A DNA stretch of 64,000 nucleotides, from the NCBI RefSeq assembly GCF_023856365.1, contig NC_064538.1, forward strand, positions 15,122,435 to 15,186,434, in the 5' to 3' direction. The notes under the pieces are model-generated. The model saw only the letters and a list, made by a program, of their open reading frames with translations, made no database searches and had not been told where the DNA came from. This document shows positions 54,346 to 64,000 of this stretch, in pieces; positions within the stretch are counted from its first letter, which is position 1, and each line of letters starts with the position of its first letter. This stretch comes from Brienomyrus brachyistius (Eukaryota; Chordata; Actinopteri; Osteoglossiformes; Mormyridae). The position numbers and the translations under genes were made by a program.

Positions 54346-55071
54346 AATGTCAGCTGTTATGCAGAATGTCTGGTTGTGCACTTTAGAAACCACAATACCC
54401 CCCAGCTCCCTGAGGATTCTCAACGCTACTGTGTGTGATGACCAGAGGTCAGAGTTCTGCTGCCACGTAGCAGTATCTTCTGAGCTCGCCACACGCCGAG
54501 TGCCCCCCCCCCTTCCCCTGGCCCCTCACCTCTCAGCACACAGAGCCGTCTGGCCGATGACAGCCCACCACGCTGGATTCAAAACAAGACAGAGGAATTC
54601 ACCCGGCAGCCCGAGAACACTGCACCCTCACGCCTGGGAAACACGCAGCAGATGCAAGATAAAGCAGAGGAAAACAGAGCAGTCCTGTCTGGAAGAGACG
54701 CCATTTACTGCAGGCGATGGGGAAGGTCACCAGAGTGGGCTCCACTATCACAAGCCTTACGAGTACATGTGTGCACCACACACAACATTTACAGCAAGTC
54801 AGTTGGTGGTCAAATGCAAGGAGGCCAAGACTGAAAGCCCCTGTTCAGATTGTAAAATGTGACATATGCATTATCTTAATTACAGGGCAGGCCGGTAGTG
54901 AAACACTGGCTATTATCCATGATGGTCAGAGAGACTAAAATATGGCATAAAATACATTCCACCAGGGGGAAGATCGTTAGTCCTGACGGCTTGGTACCAT
55001 TACATCAGCTATGATGTCTAATTTCATCTCACATGCTAATTGAATCGACCGAGCCCTCTGGGCCTGAGAGA

Positions 55072-55088
55072 GGGGGGGGGGGGGGGGG
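55072..55088. repeat. G17 run
   Basis: Uninterrupted run of seventeen G. Confidence 0.9.
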
Positions 55089-56004
55089 TACTGATCTGAT
55101 AAGGGCCTGTAACTCCAGCAGGCAAAGTCTGTCATAAATCGGGCCTGGCGGCAGCTTGGTGCTTTTTATTACTTCTTTTGCATATACATAAATAGATCAA
55201 AGGCAGCGTGGGCTGAAGTCACAGGCCTCCTCAGCAGTGCTGGGCGATCACAGCCGGCGCTGGACAGCTCAGTAAACAGCAGACGTGTTTAGGCCTCTTC
55301 ATTTTGCTTTTTTTCCACTTAAACCGGAGCCAGAACAGCCCTTATTTGATATCAATGTGATAATTACCTTTAAATGTGTTATAATATACCTTTGCCAGAT
55401 AAAGATTAGTGTTTGGCTCCACTATTCAGTATGCGCCTCACAGGCTACACATATAACACCTAATAGTTCTGTCATAGTAGTTTGTTTTTTTTAGTTTTTT
55501 TCCTCCATTCTCCATCTTTCCCTTTCAAATTAATGATCTACTGTCACTTTGTTCAGTGCTTCTTTACCTTTAACAAATTAAAAAGCAACTCATAATAATT
55601 TTGTTCTACCTCCTCTGCTCTGGTGACCCTGCAGCCCCCCCCATCCCCGGGATTTAAAGTTCAGAGATTTCATCTCTCCTGCCCCCCACCCCCAAGGGGT
55701 TCCTCGGGGATCTCCTTTCTCTAAATGAGAGATCTGTTTGATGTGTTGGGTGCAAAGTGACACCCCCTGCCCCTCCTTCAGTCTCCACCCTATTCTCAGG
55801 TACAGGGTCACTGCCACTGGATCAGCAGACCTTCAAACATGGCAGAAGATTGACGTTGTCTTCAGACCTGTCTGGAGCACATGGATTTGTCACCTGACCT
55901 GGCCTGATGTGCGTGTGTGGAGAGGTTAACATTTAAACATCTCACGCCATTATCCATCAACTGAGAAGGTAAGAGCCAAAATAAAATGTGTTCAAAAGGC
56001 ACTA

Positions 56005-56652
56005 CAAGGTGCATGCAAATTCTAAGGCTTCCTATTTTTTCTGAGAAAGTTCGTACCCCAGAAAAATGCAACTGCTGCTCTCAACATAGTCACCCTCAGA
56101 CACATACATTTCTCACAACGTTTACGACACCATTGACGGCTGCTCCGAACTCGTCTTTAGGGGGCTGTTGTGTCCAAAATTACTGTTTTTATGTATGAAG
56201 ATGTTTTGAAGAAGTACTTTAGTTCTTTCCAGCATTGCAAGAAAAATGTCCAAAAAAGGCTGCAGGTGTGTTCCTCCTTAAAGACAACGCTCCCGTTTAT
56301 CAGGCGGCCAATTGTTCAGAGGCTTCTTCTTGACAACAACTTTGAAGTGGTTCCTCATGCTCCCTGCCCACCTGATCTCTCACCTAGCGGTTTTTGGCCT
56401 TTTCCAGCACTGAAGCACACTCTCTATGGTCACACATTTCCCAGTCATGCCACTCTTGCATCAGCGATTTTCCAGCGGAGAAACCAGACCCCTAAAGAAG
56501 TATTCGCCATGGCCAAGCAATCGTGGTGTGAACATTCTGGAAAAATGTGTATGTTAAGAGGGTGACTATGTTGAGAGCAGCAGTTTCAGCTTTCTGGGGT
56601 ACGTACTTTCTCTGAAAAAAATTAGGAGACCATAGAACTTGAATGCACCTCG
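56005..56652 (+). mobile_element. internally deleted mariner transposon
   Basis: Long inverted ends: left CAAGGTGCATGCAAATTCTA then TGAGAAAGTTCGTACCCCAG; right, reverse-complemented, CGAGGTGCATTCAAGTTCTA then AGAGAAAGTACGTACCCCAG. TA dinucleotides flank both sides (56003-56004, 56653-56654). The frame at 56170-56565 keeps mariner transposase hallmarks, RLLLDNNFEVVPHAPCPPD followed by LSPSGFWPFPALKHTL, matching the LLDN...PYSPDL..CDFWLFP region, but it begins in the middle of the protein and the DNAP motif is out of frame. At 648 bp it is about half the usual length. Confidence 0.88.
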
Positions 56653-58689
56653 TAGATTCAATGTTTCACTTGCTCTCCTCTTCCTCCTGGGTGACACGCA
56701 TTCTCACGCGGCTCATTTCAGACGGCTGGGTAGCTGCACCTTGTGCGGGGCTGTGCTGAATGGCCCCTAATGAGGTCTGATCAGGCAGTCATTGTTTAGC
56801 GCCATGGAAGCAGATCAAGGGCTGTGTGGAAATGGGGAAAAATGGGTGGGGCTTGTGGAGACACTTTCAAACAAAATGGCGCTGGAGATTTTATATACAT
56901 TAATGCGTGTTGTGCAACGCGAAGGCTGCGTCGCTTTGCATTTGGCAGTCACTGGGCACTCATAAATAGTGCATGCAGTTTATTAATTTATAAATCCAAT
57001 TTCAGGGACTCTTCAGGGGAATAAGTGGAAGCGGAGATGGTTTTACCTGAGTGGGCTGGAGACACAGTCCCATTGCGAGGCTGGTATTGCCCAGCCGCCC
57101 TGGAGGCTGTCGCTCAGCCCCGCGCTATAGAACGCGGCCTCCCAATCCCGCGTTGCTGATGTGATTAGGCCAGCGAGGTGCAGAGGCCATGCTTAAGCGT
57201 GCTGATAAACACTCTGCCCCCCCGCCTCGCCCCACCCCGCCCGCCCGCCAAGCTACCACCTTCAGCACTAATTGAAAATCCAGGCGCTCATGCGGATAAA
57301 CATGCCAGAGGGAGGAGCCAGTCGTGTTTGGCTTCCTCATCATTTAGCTAATCTTTTTGTTCACATTTTAAATTTAATTTTGACGTGTCTGGTTGCTCAA
57401 TGAGCCTGATGGTGTACTAGTAACACATGCATTGTGCGAAGTGTACGGCACGGTAGCCTTTCTCAGGCACCTTCCACATCTGCGAGGCTTTCGCTGAAGG
57501 GACCTTTCGACCTGCAGAGCTGAGCAGCCGCCGGCGGAGTCCATACATACAGCGGCCCCTGCTCCTCACGCCACCCAACTGCGTGCTGCGCATTCCTGTG
57601 CTGCCGTCTGCACAGCAGAGGCTTTCGCCAGCAGCTCAGGCTGTCATGACTGTAGGCCGCCCCAGGAATCTAGGGGCCACGTCCCCTCAGAAGGTGACAG
57701 AAACTCTGCTGTCTAAAGCACTCCTGATTGTGAAGGTCCGTTCCTATCTACACAGGTACAGCGTGACACTCGGCTGGGCAGCACAAAGACACACGAACGG
57801 CCCCAACACTCAGCCTCCCAGGCCCCTGGCACATACTGTGATGAGGGGATTTCGACACAGCTACCCTGTCCCCTCTGGCAAGCACTGTGCGCACACAAAC
57901 ACGCCACAACACACGCAAAGCTCAAAGCCCCAGACCCATAAAAGCAGATTATAAGGTTTCCTTAATCGTTTCACATTCGTATCAAACGAACAGCACAGGG
58001 TCTGTTAGAGCCATAAATCTTCCCACAACACTTCAGGTGCATGCTGGGATAAGAGTGTTCCTACAGCTCCCGTCAGAAATCCCCTTATTCGGAGATGAAT
58101 TGAAGCTGTCTGTGTGTCTGGGACAGTGAGGTATGATCAGTGAAAAGTGTAAAGGAGAATTACCAGCCTGTGAGTACCGCCCCATACCCTCCACAGAGCT
58201 GTTTAATTAAAGAACTTTTCACAAAATGAATCGCCTTTAAAAGACTCCAGTACCTTTGACTACACTTTGCAGTTGGTATTCAAAACTGATATTTTATATG
58301 TGATTTATTACTGGGAAACACCATGCTGGAAATCACCCACATTCAGGGCACGAACAGCTGTCTCTACAACACTATGGGCTTACTGGTGTAAACTGGCCAG
58401 AGGGTTCTGAACGGAGAGGTTGGGAGCAGATTAGGATCACCGCGATGCACTGTCCTACTGGGGGGAAGCTGGGTTCCCATGTTCAGACATCCTCACCATG
58501 GCAACAGCCAGGTGTGGGCACATCTGCAGACCCCTGATGGCACTTGCCCAAACAGATGTGCTGAACCTGGAGCTGAGTACCCCCAGGACACTGTCTATGT
58601 GTGGACAGGACCCCCAATCTGTGCAGCCTGTATACGGAACCACAGCTAGTTTAAACAGCACACACACCTGACAGACAAGCCCAGAGAAA

Positions 58690-58691
58690 GC

Positions 58692-58733
<42 letters not shown>
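58690..58733. repeat. (CA)n microsatellite
   Basis: More than 20 perfect CA units. Confidence 0.95.
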
Positions 58734-58735
<2 letters not shown>

Positions 58736-58740
58736 CCACA

Positions 58741-58990
58741 TATTGATATATTTATTGGGACTTTCGATTCATTTCTATAGACATAACCCTAATCCCAACC
58801 TTAGTCCCTACCCAGCCCTAACCTTAATCATACGTAACCAAACAAAATACAAAACTTTGGGCATTTTTAGGTTTTTGATTGCAGTCACAGATTTTTATAA
58901 AATTGAGGTTATCCAACTGGGGAACTGAAAAATGTCCCCAAAAGTTAAAAAGTTTGGGGACAGACCCACATGCAGACACACACAGACACA
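58741..58990. repeat. dispersed repeat, copy 3 (GTGGGGAC family)
   Basis: Contains TATTGGGACTTTCGATTCAT, CCCTACCCAGCCCTAACC, GGGCATTTTTAGGTTTTTGA and AAAATTGAGGTTATCC, in the same order as at 3276. Again next to a CA/TG tract. Confidence 0.7.
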
Positions 58991-60399
58991 CACAAAGTCT
59001 TACAAAATCAGCCGACCGAAATGCACCATGGTCCAGCTGAGTGCTGGCTCTGTAAAACACTCCATTTAAACACTATCCCACTTTTGTTCGGGCTCCAAAT
59101 GCATTAGTTGACTGTTGACCTTTAGTAGCTGCAGTTCACGCACGAGAGCGCGAATGTAATTTCACTCCACAAGCCGTGCACACCTCTCAGTGCCTGAAAA
59201 GGGCTGTAAACACTTCACAGCGGGAGACAGGAAGCTGATGTGGAAGCGGGACTAATAAGAGATTATTGAAATAGAAATAGCTCTGTCTGAAACAACACAG
59301 GAGAATTATTGAGCTATTGTAAAAAAAACAACATTCTGAACGAAAGCTTTTGTGAAGATAAAGTTCCGGAAGTTAGCAGCTTTTGTCTGATCAAGAGCGT
59401 CTCTTGTTCTCCGTCTTCGTCAGCCTCTTTCTGTTCCCCATTACTCTTTCTCTGTTTACACCCATAAAAAGAAAAATCCTCTTCTTGCTATATATTTCTG
59501 TGACATATAAATATGTTGTCTAAACATTTACTTGTTTGAAAACATATCAGTGTCTTCTCAACGACCAGCCTCCTCGCTGGCAGGGAGCACACATGCTATC
59601 TCAATCAGCAAAGTGCCCTCCCTTTGGTCCAGCTCGTGCAGCAGCTCCGGACATGACACAAATAACTGTCAGGGAGACCGATGACACTCAGGAACAGGAT
59701 GCTGGCATTTCCAGTGGAGAGGAACGGGGTTTCAGAGAGGACACCCCAGGGAGGCTTCTTCAATGAGATCTCTGTATGTGATGCGCCAAAATGGAAATGA
59801 TATCCCGGCATGACCTACAAGAAATTTCTTCATATCAGGGATGAGAGAAGAACTTTGCAGAACACTTTTACTTTCATTTTCTGTTCCATCCGGTGCCATG
59901 AGTCCAAGAAAATATTGGAATCCTTTGATGGGGATATTCATAAATTACGGCATGAAATTCTCATTTTAGGATAATTTGTTAAGTTGTATTAATACTTGTG
60001 GATTTCTGTAGAATTTATGATCACAGATCAAGGAAGGAACAGTGGAAGGTCAAGGCTGACCAAACAAACCACCAGATGCTCAGTTGGCCTGCTCTGCTCT
60101 TCCAGGATGCGTATTGAATGATATGTGGGGCAGGAAACACAAGCAGAAATACGTCTGGAGGCGTGCTGACATAGGGGCCCTCAAACACATGGCCTCCGCT
60201 GCCAGGAGGTGGGAGAACAGGGTCTTGGGCAGAAAACTCCTCAGTGTGTCACAGGGACAACAATCTGCCCATGTCAGCGATTCCGAAAGTGAGGCTCACA
60301 TTCCAGAATGATGGAATCGGGAATTAATCCTGCTATGTTGTATTTGGACATGGGAGGAGGTGGTGTTTAGATTACAGGGGCGGAGGATTGCCTGTCAAT

Positions 60400-60660
60400 G
60401 CAGTTTAAATACTAAAACACGTGGCCATAAGTGGAAGTTAGCGGGAGAACATTTTAAAATGAATCTGAGGAAGCACTTCTTTACACAGCGTGTAGTTAGA
60501 GTATGGAATAGTCTTCCTGCTAGTGTAGCACAAGCTAAAACCCTGGGTTCCTGAAATGAAAGCTAGATGAGATTTTAACAACTATGAGCTATTAGTTAAG
60601 TTCTCCTCAAACGAATGGCCTCCTCTCATTTGTAAATTTCCTATGTTCTTATGTTCTAAC
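60400..60660 (+). mobile_element. 3' end of a non-LTR retrotransposon (L2/CR1-like)
   Basis: The frame ending near 60554 reads HFKMNLRKHFFTQRVVRVWN then SLPASV, a C-terminal reverse-transcriptase-ORF signature I recognise from L2/CR1-type fish LINEs. It is followed by GAATGGCCTCCTCTCATTTG and a short tail of TATGTTCT repeats. It is 5'-truncated, as usual for such insertions. Confidence 0.75.
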
Positions 60661-60839
60661 ACATGGAACAAACATGGTCTCTAATAAACACCGACCAATA
60701 TTTACTGTCATTAAAATAAAAAGATACAGTAAGATGTGCTTAGCATGATGTGAAAGTATCCCACAACATAGCATGATTTCCGCTAACACACACGGGCACG
60801 ATGGTACGATTGCTTGACTGAAAATTTCTCAAACATTGG

Positions 60840-61232
60840 CACTACAGAGAGGCTCCTGGCCCACAGCACTGCAGAGAGGCTCCTGGACCATGGCACTGCA
60901 GAGAGGCTCCAGGCCCATGGCACTGCAGAGAGGCTCAGGGGCCCATGGCACAGCAGAGAGGCTCCTGGCCCATGGCACAGCAGAGAGGCTCCTGGCCCAT
61001 GGCACAGCAGAGAGGCTCCTGGCCCATGGCACAGCAGAGAGGCTCCTGGCCCATGGCACTGCAGAGAGGCTCCTGGCCCATGGCACAGCAGAGAGGCTCC
61101 TGGCCCATGGCACAGCAGAGAGGCTCCTGGCCCATGGCACAGCAGAGAGGCTCCTGGCCCATGGCACTGCAGAGAGGCTCCTGGCCCATGGCACTGCAGA
61201 GAGGCTCCTGGCCCATGGCACAGCAGAGAGGC
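60840..61232. repeat. 27-bp minisatellite, about 14.5 copies
   Basis: Unit CACAGCAGAGAGGCTCCTGG plus CCCATGG. Copies alternate between CACAG and CACTG starts; the fourth copy is 28 bp. Because 27 is a multiple of three, open frames appear in most frames on both strands; none shows any sign of being a gene. Confidence 0.95.
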
Positions 61233-62723
61233 GTTCTCCAGCTGCTCACCGACCACATCCCGCTAATTCCCAGTTTATAGAAGCCAGGAAAGGGAAACAG
61301 AGCGGGATTTTCATGTTTCTGCTGATGGTGGTGAACCACAAAAAGACTTCTAGTGTATCATTGGCATCAGGCTGATTTACAAGCAAAGTTACCGCTAATT
61401 GCTCCAGCACAGAGACCTCCCTCCATGCTGCTTCCAGCCTTCAGAATGAGAATATGTCCTTTCAAAGAAACTTTTATTAACACCTCTGACACAATGAGAG
61501 TGACAGGCGCTACGACAATTTAATTCATATTAAAGCTTAAGAGAACGAGTTCTCTGGGAAAAAGGCTCACGGCAGAACATACATGCCCAAACACATGTGC
61601 ACAACACGTGCGATGATGATTGGCCATCATGGAACCTTTGATATCTGCGCAGGAATTCCTTGGGTTTACAGGGAAGAAGTTTGAAATGCCTTTTATTGTT
61701 CAGTCTCCGCCTCTGTGCCATATCCCAGCCCCCTTTGGCATGCCCCTCCCTTCCCTGTGGTGACCTACAGAATGCCTTCCTGCCTACCACCTACATGAGA
61801 AGTCGACACATTGTTTTCTGTCCTTTCTCGGCAGTTTGTCCGGTCTTGTCTGGCTCGTCTGGCCCCTGTGTCACTGGGTCATTCCTCCTCCAGGCCATCC
61901 GCTCTCCAGATGCCAAACTCACGTCTAGTTACGTGATTGGAGGCGACACCTATTCCCTTTATACATTCATTTCAACTCCCTTAAGGCTAATACAGGAAGT
62001 TTGGTAGCTCAGATGCCAACACTCCATTGGTGGGGACTGATACTGTAAATCCTATTAAATTGCAATTTATCTGCCTTTTAACTAATGGTTTTCCACTTTT
62101 GCTGATTTCTCTTAGACCAGCCCATCTGTGAGATGGACTGCATCAGTCCTTTCACACTGCAATCACACTCTTACTTGTCATATTTAATCCTTTTCTGCCC
62201 ATCTAACCCAGTAGGCACATCTCAGAAAGCTGCTGCAGAAGGCTGATTGCCAGTAGTCTCTTGCCAGCTGATGCATACTAGTTAATTCATGAAGGCACTG
62301 AACAAAGCATGCTTAACGCTTTCTATGCCAGGAGAAGCCAAACTTAAAAATGAACATTCTTTCTTTCCTATACTGATCCTTAAATGTGCGTGCTGATATT
62401 AACTCATTGCTACATAGTCATTTAAATGCTAATAGGATTGATTATTTTTACAGATGGAAAAGAAGTAAATGGGTTAAGCATAATGGAAATACTTTATTTT
62501 TCTATTTCTTTCACAAGCCGCAGTTTAGCCACACCAACTTTAAAAAGGGACCAGAAGCAGGTGGAAGGCTGCTCTCTTTCGGAACCCTGTGTTATTAAGT
62601 CATTCCTGACTCATCACTTTTACAACACTCCAAATCCGTAAAGTATATTGCAGTAATTTGTCTCTCTGCATTATTCCCTCCCAATACTCGCCTCTCCACT
62701 CCCTCACTCTTTAAAGCCCCCCC

Positions 62724-62745
62724 CACACACACACACACACACACG
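62724..62745. repeat. (AC)n microsatellite
   Basis: Short AC tract following a C run. Confidence 0.85.
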
Positions 62746-64000
62746 CCCTAGTAGCAGTGGCTAGGAGGTGGGATTACTGTTTTAACCCATTCCTCACCTT
62801 TTCCTTCACAGGTGTGTCAGATATGCCGATAACTGGGGGTCATTTGGTGGAGTCTGTCTCCCAGCCAGGGCTGGATGATATCTCATCCTGACAGGCAGCA
62901 CTCAGTGGCAGTCACCCAGCAGGCTGCGCCTCCCTCGGGGCATTGATGCTCACCCCATGAGGGGAAAAGGATACGTTTAACTGACAAGCAGGGCGTCACG
63001 GGTCCTGTACTCTGGCTGCGCACACAATACCATGACCCTCGTGTTAAAACTCCTTTTTAAAAACTTTTTCTCTGTTTTAGTGTTAAACAGCAAAGTATGA
63101 GCTGCTTCAGGTGTCTGGAATGTTTAAGCAATGAAAGTGGAGACATTGAGCTTTATTCTGCTCCACTACATGGGTTTGGGGATCTGCACGAGGGTACAAA
63201 TCTGCAGATTTGTAAGATTGCTGGTGTACGACCAGGCAGATCATATACCGTATCCCACTACCACTCTTCTATGTTTAAGGCAGCTGCCTGAAATTTCTAA
63301 CTCTGTTTTAATTTTTTTTTATGTTGGGGAACTACATTAGATGAAAGGAAATAGTTAAATGGAACTAATTTAAATAAATAATCAAACAAAAGCCTGACTG
63401 TGGGCAGTGACGCATTTATTCAGCGTGGTCATGAGGTGAGCCACACCCCCATTGAAACAGCGAGAATAAATCAAGGCATTCTGGGATTTGGCCGGCATAG
63501 ATGACAGAACAATCTGGCTCCACGCTAGAACTAAGCAGAACATTTGGACCTGCCTTGACACATCTCCAGGTAATCTGTCAAGTGCCCCCCCCCCCCCGCC
63601 CCCACCACCGTCTAAAGACCTTGTAATCCAATCGGCAGTCACATTCCATTGACAAGCAATCAATCCTGCAAGTCCACAAACACCCCTTCCTCTCAAGCTG
63701 AGACGGCCATTTATTGCACCCCCCCCACCCCGCTGCCAAGTCCTTCTTTGCTCCGCGTTTAATGAGCGCAGACACCAGTAGCTGGGAACGAGACACACAA
63801 AAGCTCTCTCTGTTTGCCCATACAGACACAGGTCAGCACTCCAGTGCTGCGTCTCAGTAGAGGGTCCAACACAAGGCAGGTCCAAAATCATTATCGGCAC
63901 ATTAAGAAGGACATACCTGCAATTCTTTCCTCTAAAGCACGGATAATGAATGACTTTCCATAGCAGGAGTGTGTGCCCTGACACACACACACATAAAGGT

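Larger units (their letters stand above)
53131..64000. other. upstream flank of sema3b, no gene found
   Basis: No coding exon recognised on either strand. It contains G17 runs (53453, 55072), a ten-base CTTTACAGTG repeat (54295-54345), a mariner relic (56005-56652), a dispersed repeat with a CA tract (58690-58990), a LINE 3' end (60400-60660) and a 27-bp minisatellite (60840-61232). Stretches 57000-58680, 59000-60300 and 61240-64000 show nothing I can support except short microsatellites. Confidence 0.6.

Noticed and set aside
54317..54862. 181-codon open frame upstream of sema3b
   Set aside because: No recognisable domain, starts in a CTTTACAGTG tandem repeat, and has no supporting splice or promoter features.
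60783..61375. Overlapping open frames of 110-180 codons
   Set aside because: A 27-bp tandem unit without stops keeps most frames open; no domain or splice context supports a gene.
63382..63990. 202-codon minus-strand open frame at the window end
   Set aside because: Low-complexity glycine stretch from a C run, no domain recognised, no neighbouring exon-like segments.

Overview
This is vertebrate genomic DNA, almost certainly from a ray-finned (teleost) fish. The genes are split into many short exons with GT-AG introns, there are no operons, and the intergenic DNA carries teleost-style Tc1/mariner remnants, hAT MITEs, a SINE and a LINE 3' end, plus many (TG)n and poly-G/C tracts. The species cannot be named from this window alone.

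Two protein-coding genes are supported, both secreted class-3 semaphorins (axon and vascular guidance ligands), arranged tail to tail. Gene 1 (+ strand, exons from 5164 to the stop at 17757) is sema3g. Thirteen exons can be placed with consistent phases (2016 nt, 671 codons plus stop). The N-terminal exons are not found and should lie before position 1, so the gene is truncated by the window edge. Gene 2 (- strand, ATG about 49836, stop at 33357) is sema3b. All 17 coding exons can be placed with consistent phases (2460 nt, 819 codons plus stop), together with a probable noncoding first exon near 52864-53130 and a TATA-like box behind it.

Layout: 1-2228 is a pyrimidine-rich 18/21-bp minisatellite inside a 5' intron of sema3g; 2229-17757 is the rest of sema3g; 17758-33356 is the gap between the two gene ends, made of unique DNA and transposon relics; 33357-53130 is sema3b; 53131-64000 is the upstream flank of sema3b, with a mariner relic, a LINE 3' end and a 27-bp minisatellite but no recognisable gene.

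Both products have the same architecture (signal peptide, sema propeller, PSI knot, Ig domain, basic tail) and would act outside the cell on neuropilin/plexin receptors. No unknown enzymatic or defence system was found. The more unusual points are the giant all-frames-open minisatellite, a serine-repeat insertion behind the sema3b signal peptide, a PSI-region intron present in only one of the two paralogues, a likely spliced upstream ORF in sema3b, and several MITEs whose target-site duplications can be read directly.
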